Of a DNA stretch of 64,000 bases, positions 16,116 to 25,233 are shown in pieces. A program made the translations under genes and the position numbers. A model generated the notes under the pieces. It searched no databases. It was not told the origin of the DNA and saw only the letters and a program-made list of their open reading frames with translations. The stretch is from Citrobacter freundii (GTDB lineage Bacteria > Bacteroidota > Bacteroidia > Chitinophagales > Chitinophagaceae): NCBI GenBank assembly GCA_003243445.1, contig QFQQ01000024.1:21014-85013 (forward strand), given 5' to 3'. Every line of letters starts with the position of its first letter. Positions within the stretch are counted from its first letter, which is position 1.

Positions 16116-18068
16116 TTAATTCACCGGAAATTCTACATGTACAGACGTGCCTTCCCCTGGCGCAGATCGTATACTAAGTTGGCCTTTCAGGTATTCTACC
16201 CGGCTTTTGATATTGCTCCAGCCGATGCCGCTTGTTTGCTGAAGGGATGACGCATCGAAACCTTTTCCGTCATCTTCGACGGTAATGCTGATGATGTTGT
16301 TGCCCCGGCTAAGCTGCACAATGGCTGATGAAGCGCCAGCATGTTTAATGATATTATTCACCAGTTCCTGCACGATACGGTAAACCGGAATGGCCATTGT
16401 TTTACTGATCTCTTCTCCCATACCAATGGATTGATAGGCTACTTTCAATGCGCCCGACTGATTAATATCGTTGCAAAAATCTTTTAATGCTGTATCCAAA
16501 CCAAACTTGAGCAATGCTTCCGGCATCATATTGTGTGCAACCCGCCGCATTTCCTTGATCGATATATCCAGCATTTCAACGCCGCGTTCAAAGGCGTATT
16601 GGTTTTCCGGTGTGAGATGCAGGTTTCCTTTCATCGTGTTGAATGAGTACTTGATACCGGAAAGAATACCACCCAATCCATCATGCAGATCTTTGGCGAG
16701 ACGGCTGCGCTCCTGCTCTTCTCCCTTCAGTACGGCTTCGGTTGCTGCCAGTTGCTTTTCCGTTTCTAATTCGGAGATGCGTTGTTGTTGCAGTTTCTGT
16801 TTTTGCTTTTGTGTCCGATAGATCAATGCAGCAAGCAATGCAAGGACCACGGCGCAACCGATCAATATATAATTGATGATATTTTTCTGCCGGATGCTGA
16901 GCTGCTGAACTTTTTTTTCTGCTTCCAGTGCTTTGATCGCGGTTTCTTTCTTTTCTGTTTCATATTTTTTCTCGAGTTCTGCCGATTGCTGGGACATCAG
17001 GTCTTTGACCATTTTATCAAGCATTTTATTACCCTCCGTATCGTAATTCAATGCATTTTCAAGATCATGACGGGCATATCCGATTACGGAAAGCAGGCGG
17101 AGTTCGTTTACCTCGTCTTTAATATGGCCATATTTGCGTGAGATGGCAATTGCCGAATCGGCGAGCATTTTTGCATTGTCGAAATTTCCCTGTTGAAGAT
17201 CGCAAATAGATAAAGTGCGCAAGCCCATAGCAACACCGCTAGGGTCATCAATTTTCCTGGAGATCTCAAGGTTTTTTTTAGCATAAGCCCTCGCTTCATT
17301 ATAGCTGTGTTTCTGAATCGCGCAACCGGCCAGATTTGTTGCGATGCCGGCATCAAGCCATGGCTCATGCAATGGTATTGCAATAGCTTCTGCTTCTTTT
17401 AACAAAGCGTATGCGGAATCCATTTTATTTACTTCCATCAATGGCATCGAAAGGTTAGCGAGGCATTTTATTACCTGGATCTTATCCGGCATTTTACGGC
17501 TAAGCGCCAAAGCCCGGCGGCCATACATCAGCGCTTTATCATATTCGGCACGGTTATAATAAAGCTGCCCCAACGCATCCATGATCTGCACCTCATACTG
17601 TGGTGAGTTGCGCGGTTCTATGATCGCTAAACCCTGAAGGCAATAAGTGATGGCTTTTTCAAATTCAGACTTTTCGCGGTAGGCAATACCGATATTAAAA
17701 AGAGAGATGCCGATGCTGAGCGAATCCTTCATATCCCTGGCAACCTGCAATGCCAGCTGATTGTAGTAAAGCGCAGAATCATAATTGCCGGTGACGATGA
17801 ATGAACCACTGGTATATTGCAGAGACCGGTATTGTCCGAATTTATAGGCGAGTTTGGAGGAAAGCTCGCCAGCCTGCCGGTAGTAACTGGTTGCCACAGC
17901 AGGTTCACTATGCAAATATGTTTCGCCTATATTGATAAGCACATATACTTTGTTGGTATCTTCCTTTGCCATTCGGAGTTTTTGCATCAAACTGTCTCGG
18001 TTCATCTGTGCATTAACTGCAACCAGGCAGCTCAGGAAAGCAAGGAGGGTGAAAGAGATTCTTTGCAT
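16116..18068 (-). CDS. TPR-containing sensor histidine kinase (HisKA_3 type)
   Basis: A 650-residue membrane kinase. A signal peptide (to about residue 20) precedes a periplasmic block of TPR repeats (30-340, e.g. SIGISLFNIGIAYREKSEFE, DALGQLYYNRAEYDKALMYG). A coiled coil (LEKKYETEKKETAIKALEAE) leads to one transmembrane helix (IINYILIGCAVVLALLAALI). The phospho-acceptor His is in EERSRLAKDLHDGLGG (HisKA_3, NarL-partner class). The C-terminal HATPase has NNIIKHAGAS (N box), VEDDGKGFD (G1) and GIGWSNIKSRVEYLKG (G2). The expected NarL-type response regulator is not adjacent, so it is an orphan here. The ligand is unknown. Confidence 0.9.
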   Translation of the reverse strand: MQRISFTLLAFLSCLVAVNAQMNRDSLMQKLRMAKEDTNKVYVLINIGETYLHSEPAVATSYYRQAGELSSKLAYKFGQYRSLQYTSGSFIVTGNYDSALYYNQLALQVARDMKDSLSIGISLFNIGIAYREKSEFEKAITYCLQGLAIIEPRNSPQYEVQIMDALGQLYYNRAEYDKALMYGRRALALSRKMPDKIQVIKCLANLSMPLMEVNKMDSAYALLKEAEAIAIPLHEPWLDAGIATNLAGCAIQKHSYNEARAYAKKNLEISRKIDDPSGVAMGLRTLSICDLQQGNFDNAKMLADSAIAISRKYGHIKDEVNELRLLSVIGYARHDLENALNYDTEGNKMLDKMVKDLMSQQSAELEKKYETEKKETAIKALEAEKKVQQLSIRQKNIINYILIGCAVVLALLAALIYRTQKQKQKLQQQRISELETEKQLAATEAVLKGEEQERSRLAKDLHDGLGGILSGIKYSFNTMKGNLHLTPENQYAFERGVEMLDISIKEMRRVAHNMMPEALLKFGLDTALKDFCNDINQSGALKVAYQSIGMGEEISKTMAIPVYRIVQELVNNIIKHAGASSAIVQLSRGNNIISITVEDDGKGFDASSLQQTSGIGWSNIKSRVEYLKGQLSIRSAPGEGTSVHVEFPVN

Positions 18069-18258
18069 AATTGAAAAATAAAGAAAATACTTTGATGATT
18101 GGGAAATCTTCCGGATAGATTGACGGCCCTAATCAGCAAATGGTTTAATGAGTAAACAAGTAAACAGGCAAAGCAGTAGACACGTAAAATCAATCTGATT
18201 TTCCTATACCGGATTTCGTGTATTTCTCAGCAGGAATGCCGGATAGCATTCAAGTCAT

Positions 18259-18516
18259 ATGAAACTGGTCACGGCATATACATTGGGGGTTTTCGAAGTT
18301 CATCACCGGCACATGGACCGGATACCTCCATCTCCTGAAATGCCAGATCCGTATAATTCCTGGATGGCAATCAGCAATTTTATACGAGACGTTCACCAGA
18401 TCAATAAACGGCTTGCATCTGATGGCTTCACTGCGGAGGTACTTGAAAAAGCAAAGGAGATTTGTGACGAAAGCCGCTATTTGCAATTGACCGCAAGGAT
18501 CAAACGTTATGACTAG
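18259..18516 (+). CDS. Small protein of unknown function
   Basis: An 85-residue frame with ATG start, MKLVTAYTLGVFEVHHRHMD. No signal peptide, membrane segment or motif is recognised. The composition is protein-like and the frame is free of repeats. It is divergent from the histidine kinase gene and 42 bases upstream of another small frame in the same direction; the two could form a two-gene unit. Confidence 0.4.
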   Translation: MKLVTAYTLGVFEVHHRHMDRIPPSPEMPDPYNSWMAISNFIRDVHQINKRLASDGFTAEVLEKAKEICDESRYLQLTARIKRYD

Positions 18517-18558
18517 TTTCAACAAATTGCTGTTTGTCTGCAGGAGTTCGCGCAATTG

Positions 18559-18861
18559 ATGAACGAAGAAACAAATATGGTGCGGACACGTTACGACACA
18601 CCGGCTGAGCTATTTGCCGATCTCAATAGTGATATCCGCAATATCCGGCTCTGCAGCTTTGCTGCGCTTGAGAAAGTTCGGATTGATCTTGCGCCAACAT
18701 CTATCTATCAGGAACTTTCAGTCGCTAATGCATGGCCTGATGAATATATGCGGATCGCAGAGAGGATAAATTTGTTATCCCCGATGATCGTCAATTATCA
18801 GTTCAATGATCCAAGGGAAACCGGGCTGAAAAAGAAAAAGCCCTTGTGGAAGTCCTGGTAG
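18559..18861 (+). CDS. Small protein of unknown function
   Basis: A 100-residue frame starting MNEETNMVRTRYDTPAELFA and ending in a basic tail (ETGLKKKKPLWKSW). No family is recognised. It lies directly after the small gene at 18259, on the same strand. Confidence rests only on protein-like composition and arrangement. Confidence 0.4.
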   Translation: MNEETNMVRTRYDTPAELFADLNSDIRNIRLCSFAALEKVRIDLAPTSIYQELSVANAWPDEYMRIAERINLLSPMIVNYQFNDPRETGLKKKKPLWKSW

Positions 18862-19014
18862 ACTTATATTATATTCCTATTCGTTCATTTCAATGCCTTA
18901 ACACAAGAATAAGGAAGATATTAGCTTTAGTCAGGGCTGATCGATGTTAATTCGTACATATTCACTCCAATTCGTACTAAATCATGTTACCTTAGTTATC
19001 TAAAACTATTCACT

Positions 19015-19569
19015 ATGCTAGACAATCTTCTTGACCTCGTAAAACAACACGCCGGTTCATCGATCATGAATAATCCGGAAATTCCGAATGACAAAAATGA
19101 AGAGGCGGTGGCCGCAACTGGTCAGGGCATTACTGGTGGTTTGCAACAGCTTCTTTCGCAGGGTGGTATTAAAGATGTGATGTCGCTGTTCAGCGGTAAA
19201 CATGACATTGATTCTTCCAATCCGGCTGTGCAGCAGGTTTCGGGTAATGTAGTGCAGAACCTGATGGATAAGATCGGTCTTAACCAGCAGCAGGCTTCTT
19301 CTGTGGCCGGAGGTCTTGTGCCTGATGTGTTGAAGAATCTTGTAAATAAAACAAATGACCCGAACGATAGCAGCTTTGATATTCAGCACATCTTCAATTC
19401 TCTGAGCGGAGGTGGAACGTCTGGTATGAACGTGCAGGACCTGCTCAACAAATTCAAAGGTGGCCTTGACCGTGATGGAGATGGCGATGTGGATCTGCAG
19501 GATCTTACCGCGGCATTCTCCGGTAAAGGCGGCGGAGTTATGGATACTTTGAAGGGACTGTTCAAGTGA
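19015..19569 (+). CDS. DUF937-like protein with EF-hand-type calcium loop
   Basis: A 184-residue protein. The N-terminus, MLDNLLDLVKQHAGSSIMNN, followed by ATGQGITGGLQQLLSQGGI, resembles the YidB/DUF937 group. The Gly/Gln/Asn-rich middle has short helices. Residues 150-165 contain DRDGDGDVDLQDL, a canonical EF-hand or dockerin-like calcium loop, followed by a Gly-rich tail. No signal peptide is present. The gene stands alone. The function is unknown; calcium binding is a prediction from the loop. Confidence 0.7.
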   Translation: MLDNLLDLVKQHAGSSIMNNPEIPNDKNEEAVAATGQGITGGLQQLLSQGGIKDVMSLFSGKHDIDSSNPAVQQVSGNVVQNLMDKIGLNQQQASSVAGGLVPDVLKNLVNKTNDPNDSSFDIQHIFNSLSGGGTSGMNVQDLLNKFKGGLDRDGDGDVDLQDLTAAFSGKGGGVMDTLKGLFK

Positions 19570-19604
19570 TGACATTACCCTGAGATCGGGGTTTCACGTT
19601 TATA

Positions 19605-19672
19605 CGTTTAAGGGTTTAAAAGCTTAAAGGCGGGAAAGGAATCACTGCTTTTGAGTTTTTAAACCTTTTTGT
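19605..19672. terminator. Imperfect hairpin between convergent genes
   Basis: AAGGGTTTAAAAGCTT and the later AGTTTTTAAACCTTTTT are near inverse complements, the second ending in a T-run. It is placed 3' of the DUF937-like gene and of the convergent gene at 19732, so it may terminate both. Confidence 0.45.
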
Positions 19673-19731
19673 TTGGGCATTCGCTTGTGCAATGGTAAAC
19701 ATCTAATCCCCAGCACAGCATTACTCCTTTG

Positions 19732-20364
19732 CTAATTACTGAAATTCCAGTTTATGATCGGGAGCTTTCGTTTTTCATTCCGATTCAGCAAACCGATCTG
19801 AATGCCGCGTGTACGTTTGCTGTTATTGACGAACCCAATCTGGATACCGTTCATTTTATACGTGTAATTAAAAATACCGAGTTGAATACCATTATGAGTT
19901 TGTACAAAACTGACCGGACTGAATGAAAGTCCATTGATCTGGTTTTGGATCTGACCTATACCGTTGACGGCAACGCCGTTCACGTTGCAATGACAGGTTG
20001 TTCCTAATGCGGATATACTGAATCCGTATACTTTTTCTGAAACAGGTTGTTTTTTCAACTCAAGGATCGCGCTATCTGTTTCTGCGAGCGGGCTTGATGG
20101 GATCAACCCAACGACGAGGCCGGTGCCAGGCACTTCCAGCCGGAGGCCAAAGGTGTTGGTATTTCTGTGCATATCATTCATGGAATATAGTCCGCCAGAC
20201 ACTCCGAGGATCCTGGCATTTTTCTTTTGAAAGGTCCATGCCGGGAAGTAGAATTTTTTCGGTTGGGCTGACGTGGATATGGTCATAATACAAATACAGG
20301 CAACAAAAAGAACGCGAATGGTGATTTTTGAAAAAGAAAGCCGGAGGCTGTTTGCGCGGCGCAT
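19732..20364 (-). CDS. Secreted LA_2272-type surface repeat protein
   Basis: A 210-residue protein with a basic and hydrophobic export signal ending near ISTSAQ. The C-terminal half carries repeats of the form NGIQLGIFN, NGIQIGFVN, RGIQIGLLN, with a degenerate copy at NGVAVNGIGQIQNQINGLS. This pattern of G-(I/V)-Q-(I/L)-G-x-x-N units is the hallmark of the LA_2272-type surface repeats, thought to form a beta structure at the cell surface. Two Cys (TCHCN) precede the repeats. The function is unknown. The gene is single. Confidence 0.7.
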   Translation of the reverse strand: MRRANSLRLSFSKITIRVLFVACICIMTISTSAQPKKFYFPAWTFQKKNARILGVSGGLYSMNDMHRNTNTFGLRLEVPGTGLVVGLIPSSPLAETDSAILELKKQPVSEKVYGFSISALGTTCHCNVNGVAVNGIGQIQNQINGLSFSPVSFVQTHNGIQLGIFNYTYKMNGIQIGFVNNSKRTRGIQIGLLNRNEKRKLPIINWNFSN

Positions 20365-20757
20365 GTTCTGTTAAGTTTATTTAATGTTCAGCATTCACAC
20401 GGATCTCAAATCTATTACAAGCTTATCGATTTTTTTGGGATTCCAGCTGCCTGTAAAAATGGTGAAACTCATGCAGATCGCAAGGATGCAGAATCATTAT
20501 GCGGATCTTTGCGGGAATGCGATTGAAAAATACAGTTATTAAAAATAGCATAGCCTGATCACCAGGAATCTTTCTGACTATCTAAAAAATCCGGCCTGGA
20601 CAAGCTTCTTCAATGCCTTATACACGCCCCATACTTCCTGTAGAACAACAGATTGATCTTCCGGAAAATCTGATTCGTCGATTTTAGGTTAATAGTTAGG
20701 TAATGGCTGTCTTTCTGCGTATTTCATATTCTATTTTTAACCCCTAAAAAAAATTGC
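20365..20757. other. Gene-free stretch upstream of CBM9-like gene
   Basis: No reading frame, RNA or strong inverted repeat is found. It must contain promoters for the two divergent genes at its ends; no clear TAnnTTTG is visible. Confidence 0.5.
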
Positions 20758-21609
20758 ATGAAAAGCCTTTTCACAATCGTGCTCTTATGTTTCATATCCG
20801 CGACACACGCTTTTGCCACACCGGTCGCTGATACCAGCATTACTCATCTGCAGGATGGGAAATTGGATGAATGGGACAAAAGCAGGTTTTATATGGATGA
20901 TGATACAAAGATCAGTTATGCCATAGATAACGACGGACAGTTTTTATACATCGGTTTGCAAATTCCTGAGCTCTCTACGCAAATGAAATTAATGCGGACC
21001 GGCATGACTGTCTATATTGATCTGAAAGGAAAAAGGAAAACCGGTCGCGGTATCGAGTTCCCGGTCACACCGGACAAAGGAGATGGCGTTCCGGCAATGG
21101 AAGCCGGCTCACGTCAGTCCAGAAACGAAGACGAGATCAGAGATCCTGCAAAGAGAAACGCAACTATGATCATGATGCGAAATGGGATGGCGGTGAAGCA
21201 ACTGAACACGCTCAGGTTGACGGGCTTTGGTGATGGCGATGCATCCCAACAGATCCTGAATGCGCCAGGTAGCGTGCAGGTGGCGTATAAATGTGACACG
21301 TCGGAAACGATGGAGATTGAATACAGGATCCCGCTTTCATTGCTTGACGGAAATGCTAAGTTGAATGGTAAGCAGATCAGTATTGGTTGTAAGATCCATG
21401 CAATGGAAATGCGCGCCGGAGGCGGGTTCAATGGCGGTAACGGAGGAATGGGTGGAATGGGCGGAGGAGGAATGCGCGCCGGCGCAGCCGGTCGTATGGG
21501 CGGTAGCGGCCGCGGCATGGGCATGGGCGGAATGGGAAGCGGAATGAGCCGGGAAACCATGATGCGTGAGCAATCCTTCTGGGCAAAGTATACATTTACC
21601 GGTCTCTAA
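20758..21609 (+). CDS. Exported CBM9-like protein with Gly/Met-rich tail
   Basis: A 283-residue protein with signal peptide MKSLFTIVLLCFISATHAFA. Residues 25-220 show the pattern of a CBM9-type sugar- or ligand-binding beta-sandwich (LDEWDKSRFYMDDDTKISYA, GQFLYIGLQIP, MTVYIDLKGKRKTGRGIEFP, IEYRIPLSLL). Residues 221-265 are a low-complexity Gly/Met/Arg tail (GMGGMGGGGMRAGAAGRMGG). Both arrangements are common in Bacteroidota exported proteins of unknown role. The Gly-Met tail may bind metal or interact at the surface; that is speculation. Confidence 0.6.
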   Translation: MKSLFTIVLLCFISATHAFATPVADTSITHLQDGKLDEWDKSRFYMDDDTKISYAIDNDGQFLYIGLQIPELSTQMKLMRTGMTVYIDLKGKRKTGRGIEFPVTPDKGDGVPAMEAGSRQSRNEDEIRDPAKRNATMIMMRNGMAVKQLNTLRLTGFGDGDASQQILNAPGSVQVAYKCDTSETMEIEYRIPLSLLDGNAKLNGKQISIGCKIHAMEMRAGGGFNGGNGGMGGMGGGGMRAGAAGRMGGSGRGMGMGGMGSGMSRETMMREQSFWAKYTFTGL

Positions 21610-21628
21610 CCCTTCATATATAAAACAG

Positions 21629-21667
21629 GCGCAGCTCCGGATATAATGCCAGGGCTGCGCTATTTTT
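21629..21667 (+). terminator. Rho-independent terminator
   Basis: GCGCAGC (21629-21635) pairs with GCTGCGC (21654-21660), followed by TATTTTTTTA. It ends the CBM9-like gene; the T-run overlaps the 3' end of the convergent NIF3 gene. Confidence 0.8.
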
Positions 21668-22567
21668 TTATGCATAAGAGAATGGGCTGTTGGCACCGAT
21701 ATGTGTAGTCCTGATCGATGGGAATTTCTTCTTGAGCCAATCGGCCATATAGGCGGAGCCGGGTTCTTCGCTTGGAATATGGCCAAGTATGATCAGAGAA
21801 AGATCGTCACCTTTTGATCGTGCATCGCGGACGTATTCTGCCGTTTCCCATTCCTGTATTTCGCCACACATCAGCACATCTGGTTTTTGCCGGCCAATTG
21901 CTTTTATCTGATTTTGGCCGCCGGAAGCGCCGGGCATCAGTAGTATCTTTTTGCAGGATTGCTGAGGTGAACCGATATAGCGAAGCTCCTTTATTTTCAG
22001 TGATTGTTTGGCATGTGCGATCAGTTGTTGCAGGTTCATCGGATTGATCATAGCAATACCTGTAGTGGTATCATAGGATTTTGTCCAGCCAAGCTGTTTG
22101 ATCACATAATTATCCACTCCATCAGGGACGTGTGAATGAATGTAGTCATGATTTCTCCAAACAGCGATATTGTGTTTTTTCAGCAGGTTCATTTTATAAT
22201 TGAACACATCGTCATTTTCAAGCCATTTGGTTTCGTCAAGATGATTATAAAAAGTCGGCTCATGCGCGATGATGAAATTTACGCCGCTGGCAATGGCTTT
22301 GTTGATGATCTCGATTGTAGCAAACATCGTTGTGATGACGCCTCTCACTTTGATATCGCGGTTACCCGCCTTCAGGGTATCGACAGTTTTTTCAAATGGC
22401 GCGCCCTGCACTTCGGCGATAAATGCATCCATGATGTTGCCGACGGTCAATTCTTCTTTATTTGCCGCAAATACATTTCCGGAAGCGGATAAGAGCGCAG
22501 CTGAGGCGAGTGCTTTCCCGGATAGGCTGATGAACTGGCGACGGGAGGAAGGGTTGATTTTTTGCAT
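21668..22567 (-). CDS. Tat-exported NIF3-like metal protein
   Basis: A 299-residue protein. The N-terminus contains SRRQFISLSGKALASAALLS, a twin-arginine signal followed by a hydrophobic core and a cleavage site near NVFA. The mature part resembles the NIF3/YbgI dinuclear-metal family: TVGNIMDAFIAEV, VRGVITTMFATIEIINKAIA, NFIIAHEPTFYNH (metal His), RNHDYIHSHVPDGVDN (metal His/Asp) and C-terminal LIILGHIPSEEPG. NIF3 proteins are usually cytosolic, so export is unusual. The substrate is unknown. It is convergent with the CBM9-like gene. Confidence 0.75.
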   Translation of the reverse strand: MQKINPSSRRQFISLSGKALASAALLSASGNVFAANKEELTVGNIMDAFIAEVQGAPFEKTVDTLKAGNRDIKVRGVITTMFATIEIINKAIASGVNFIIAHEPTFYNHLDETKWLENDDVFNYKMNLLKKHNIAVWRNHDYIHSHVPDGVDNYVIKQLGWTKSYDTTTGIAMINPMNLQQLIAHAKQSLKIKELRYIGSPQQSCKKILLMPGASGGQNQIKAIGRQKPDVLMCGEIQEWETAEYVRDARSKGDDLSLIILGHIPSEEPGSAYMADWLKKKFPSIRTTHIGANSPFSYA

Positions 22568-22805
22568 ATGGGACAGGGGTATTAATGCTGTATTGTTGAT
22601 ATGCCCGAGGTTAAATTTATTGAATAAAGCTTGTATTTCACGGTTTCTGTTGTTGAATGATTGGTGAGCTCATAAAACATTTGAATGAGATGGGCTTTGT
22701 TTTTTCACCACGATCTTCCTGTTATTTTCCCCAAACCTTTTGTGTTTTACTCTTGGTATCCCCCCAGCCATGATAGTATCTTTATTCAACAAAAGCTTTT
22801 TATTC

Positions 22806-22863
22806 GCCGTCCTCATGGAGGACCAAGGGCGTCGGGCGGTTCTTCATTGAGGACGGCTTTTTT
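22806..22863 (+). promoter_or_regulatory. Attenuator-like hairpin with alternative pairing
   Basis: GCCGTCCTCA (22806-22815) pairs fully with TGAGGACGGC (22848-22857), followed by six T, which is the form of an intrinsic terminator. Within it GTCCTC (22809-22814) can instead pair with GAGGAC (22818-22823). Mutually exclusive helices of this kind are typical of attenuators or small structured RNAs. It lies 31 bases upstream of a small frame at 22895. TGACC-GAAA-GGTCA (22869-22882), a small palindrome, lies between them. Confidence 0.5.
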
Positions 22864-22894
22864 ACTATTGACCGAAAGGTCAGAAACTTTAAAA

Positions 22895-23104
22895 ATGAAT
22901 GATATGAAACAGGAAAATATAAGAAATGAAGTAGATGAAGGGAAAAGAGAAAAGGGAACCAGGGTAGACATGAAGTTGTTGAAACAGCTTTGTGAAAGGA
23001 GTGCTTATATGTGGGCAGGTCTATTAAAAAAATTAGCAGTCAGCAGGAAGGCAAGAGATATTAAAAATTCAATATTGAGTTTTCCAGCTCATGGCTCAAC
23101 TTAA
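22895..23104 (+). CDS. Possible small basic protein
   Basis: A 69-residue frame starting MNDMKQENIRNEVDEGKREK, rich in charged residues, no recognised family. It begins 31 bases after a terminator-like hairpin, which would fit leader control. The longer upstream extension translates through the hairpin and is unlikely. Support is weak. Confidence 0.3.
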   Translation: MNDMKQENIRNEVDEGKREKGTRVDMKLLKQLCERSAYMWAGLLKKLAVSRKARDIKNSILSFPAHGST

Positions 23105-23179
23105 ACTTTCAGGATCACTTTTCGATAAATAGAAAATAGAAAACAGAAAAACAAGATAACATCCAGAGAAATCCTCCTT

Positions 23180-23345
23180 CCCCCACCCCCCGGCCCGGGG
23201 CACGGGAAGGTGTGCCTGGTCAGGATGAAAGCGCAGCAGAACTGCGACCGGCAGTAATGACCGGTTAAACGAGTTTGACCTGCGCCCTTCCCGCCATTCC
23301 GCCACAAAACTTTTTCTCCTCCAAATTGTTCCCGGCCATCCGAAG
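23180..23345. other. GC-rich non-coding block of unknown nature
   Basis: The stretch begins with a C/G run (CCCCCACCCCCCGGCCCGGG) and differs in composition from its neighbours. A leftward frame across it (stop near 23096) gives a basic, Arg/Ser/Pro-rich product unlike a folded protein. It may be a repeat or structured RNA; no known family is recognised. Confidence 0.3.
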
Positions 23346-23407
23346 TCATTCTGCGCTGCCACTACGTCATTTATTTCAACTGGTAAGTCCTTTGATGTTC
23401 ATTAACC

Positions 23408-24391
23408 ATGATCCAGACAATCTCTTTCCAGCCGGTTGATGACAGCCGGCTTTTAGACACCTACAGCAATACCGTCAGCTCGGTTGCGCAGTCAGCATCC
23501 GATTCTGTCGTACATATTATTGTGCAGAAAGAAGTGGTTAATCGCCAGACCAGGCAAAAACAAACAATGCCCGGCAGCGGTACAGGCTTTATCATCAGCA
23601 GCGATGGTTATATCGTCACAAATAACCACGTAGTTGAAGATTCTACTTCCATCAAAGTCATTCTCACCAATGGCACTGAAGCAACCGCCCAACTCAGGGG
23701 AACGGATCCAAGCACAGATATCGCTGTTCTTAAAATACATGAGTATGGCCTTAAGAGCCTGCAATTTGCCAACAGCAAACAATTAAAACCCGGTCAGATC
23801 GCCATCGCAATCGGAAACCCGATGGGATTACAGTTCACCGTTACGGCCGGCGTTGTAAGTGCACTTGGGCGTAGCCTGCGTGCTTCAAACGGCAGATTGA
23901 TCGATGATGTGATACAAACCGATGCGGCGTTGAATCCGGGTAACAGCGGCGGGCCGTTACTGAACAGCGCGGGACAAGTGATTGGAGTAAACACCGCTAT
24001 CATCAACGGAGGTCAGGGGCTTTGTTTTGCAGTAAGCAGTAATCTCGCAGCATATGTTGCCGGGAAACTGATCATCGAAGGAAAAGTGCGCAGAGCTTAC
24101 CTCGGAATTGCGGGCAATAATGTGGCGTTGACCGAAAGAATGATCGCATCAAACCGGCTGAACCATAGATCAGGCGTGTATGTAAGTGAAGTGATTGCCG
24201 ATGCCCCCGCTATCAACAACGAGATCCGGACCGGTGATATCATCATTTCATTCAACCAGCAGCCTATCGCCGGTATAGACGACCTGCATAGTAAACTCAG
24301 TGGCGAAATGATCGGAGAATACGCAACACTTGGCGTATTACGGAATGGTTACAAAAAAGACCTGCAGGTATTGCCGGGAGAAACGCCCTGA
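23408..24391 (+). CDS. HtrA/DegP-like serine protease without signal peptide
   Basis: A 327-residue S1C protease with one PDZ domain. The triad is intact: His74 (VTNNHVVED), Asp104 (DPSTDIAVLK) and Ser180 (NPGNSGGPLL). The PDZ spans about residues 225-320 (GVYVSEVIADAPAINNEIRT, GDIIISFNQQP). The start MIQTISFQPVDDSRLLDTYS has no hydrophobic signal, unlike periplasmic DegP/DegS, so it is probably cytosolic unless a start lies further upstream. The stop is 7 bases from the end of the convergent DUF1444 gene. Confidence 0.88.
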   Translation: MIQTISFQPVDDSRLLDTYSNTVSSVAQSASDSVVHIIVQKEVVNRQTRQKQTMPGSGTGFIISSDGYIVTNNHVVEDSTSIKVILTNGTEATAQLRGTDPSTDIAVLKIHEYGLKSLQFANSKQLKPGQIAIAIGNPMGLQFTVTAGVVSALGRSLRASNGRLIDDVIQTDAALNPGNSGGPLLNSAGQVIGVNTAIINGGQGLCFAVSSNLAAYVAGKLIIEGKVRRAYLGIAGNNVALTERMIASNRLNHRSGVYVSEVIADAPAINNEIRTGDIIISFNQQPIAGIDDLHSKLSGEMIGEYATLGVLRNGYKKDLQVLPGETP

Positions 24392-24398
24392 GTCCTGG

Positions 24399-25184
24399 TT
24401 AGTCAACAGGATACTGGCCAATGGCATCTGCTCCACCCTCTTCAAATTTTATCACTTCAGGGCTAAGCGGGTGACCGGACTTTTTATATTCTTCCACCAC
24501 AACGCCTCCGATCTTCTGCGTAAAGAAATCGAAGTCGGCATCAGAAAAAATGTAACAGAAATCCCTTACAGGTAATACTGCATAAAACGGGAATCCAAAT
24601 AGCGGCTCAATTTTCTCCCGGATGGAAGGCGCGAACAACAAAGCTGTTTTTAATGACGGTTGATCAGATTCAATAAAGCCCAGCTTTCTTCCTTCGATCA
24701 ATTCGTATTTGATCGTTGCTTCTCTCAACAACAGATCTGTATTCCTGCCGGCTTGTTCTTCGAGTTCTTTTTGTGAAATATTCCATCGCTCCATTTCACT
24801 GTAATCTATCCATGTCAGTTTATTGCCACCAGTATAAACGTAAACTTTTCCAAAGATCATCGTGATCGGCTGATAGATTGGGTCTCCGGCCAGTGCCGTT
24901 AACGGCAGTAAAGAAAAATAGATCTGATCCTTCACCTGCTCCCAACTGCCGGGCGCATTCATCTTTACGTCCGCAACAACCTTTACAAACTCCGTTATTG
25001 CGTTTTCATCGCCGTCACGCTCATAGTTACGTCTCAAATTATCCAGGCTGACTTTGAGTTGTACTTCACCACGAAATATATTGATCAATCCATCTGATTC
25101 TACTGAGGCTATCCTCATCCCCCTTTCCTCGATACCTGCCTTGAATTTCTCAAATACAAAGTCTTCTGAAATATGATCGGTCAT
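24399..25184 (-). CDS. DUF1444 (YtpQ-like) protein
   Basis: A 261-residue cytosolic protein. The DUF1444 hallmarks are seen: VQLKVSLDNLRRNYERDGDE near residue 45, and ALLFAPSIREKIEPLFGFPF with FYAVLPVRDFCYIFSDADFD near 190-220. The family is widespread and its biochemical role is unknown. The start is ATG at 25184. It lies downstream of the amylase gene on the same strand but starts about 50 bases after that gene's stop, so cotranscription is possible. Confidence 0.78.
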   Translation of the reverse strand: MTDHISEDFVFEKFKAGIEERGMRIASVESDGLINIFRGEVQLKVSLDNLRRNYERDGDENAITEFVKVVADVKMNAPGSWEQVKDQIYFSLLPLTALAGDPIYQPITMIFGKVYVYTGGNKLTWIDYSEMERWNISQKELEEQAGRNTDLLLREATIKYELIEGRKLGFIESDQPSLKTALLFAPSIREKIEPLFGFPFYAVLPVRDFCYIFSDADFDFFTQKIGGVVVEEYKKSGHPLSPEVIKFEEGGADAIGQYPVD

Positions 25185-25233
25185 CTTCTTTTATTTACTA
25201 TCAATGATCACCGCAAAGCTCAATAAAAATCTC

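Noticed and set aside
23096..23362. Leftward frame over the GC-rich block
   Set aside because: Basic low-quality product with no domain; the sequence looks like a non-coding repeat.
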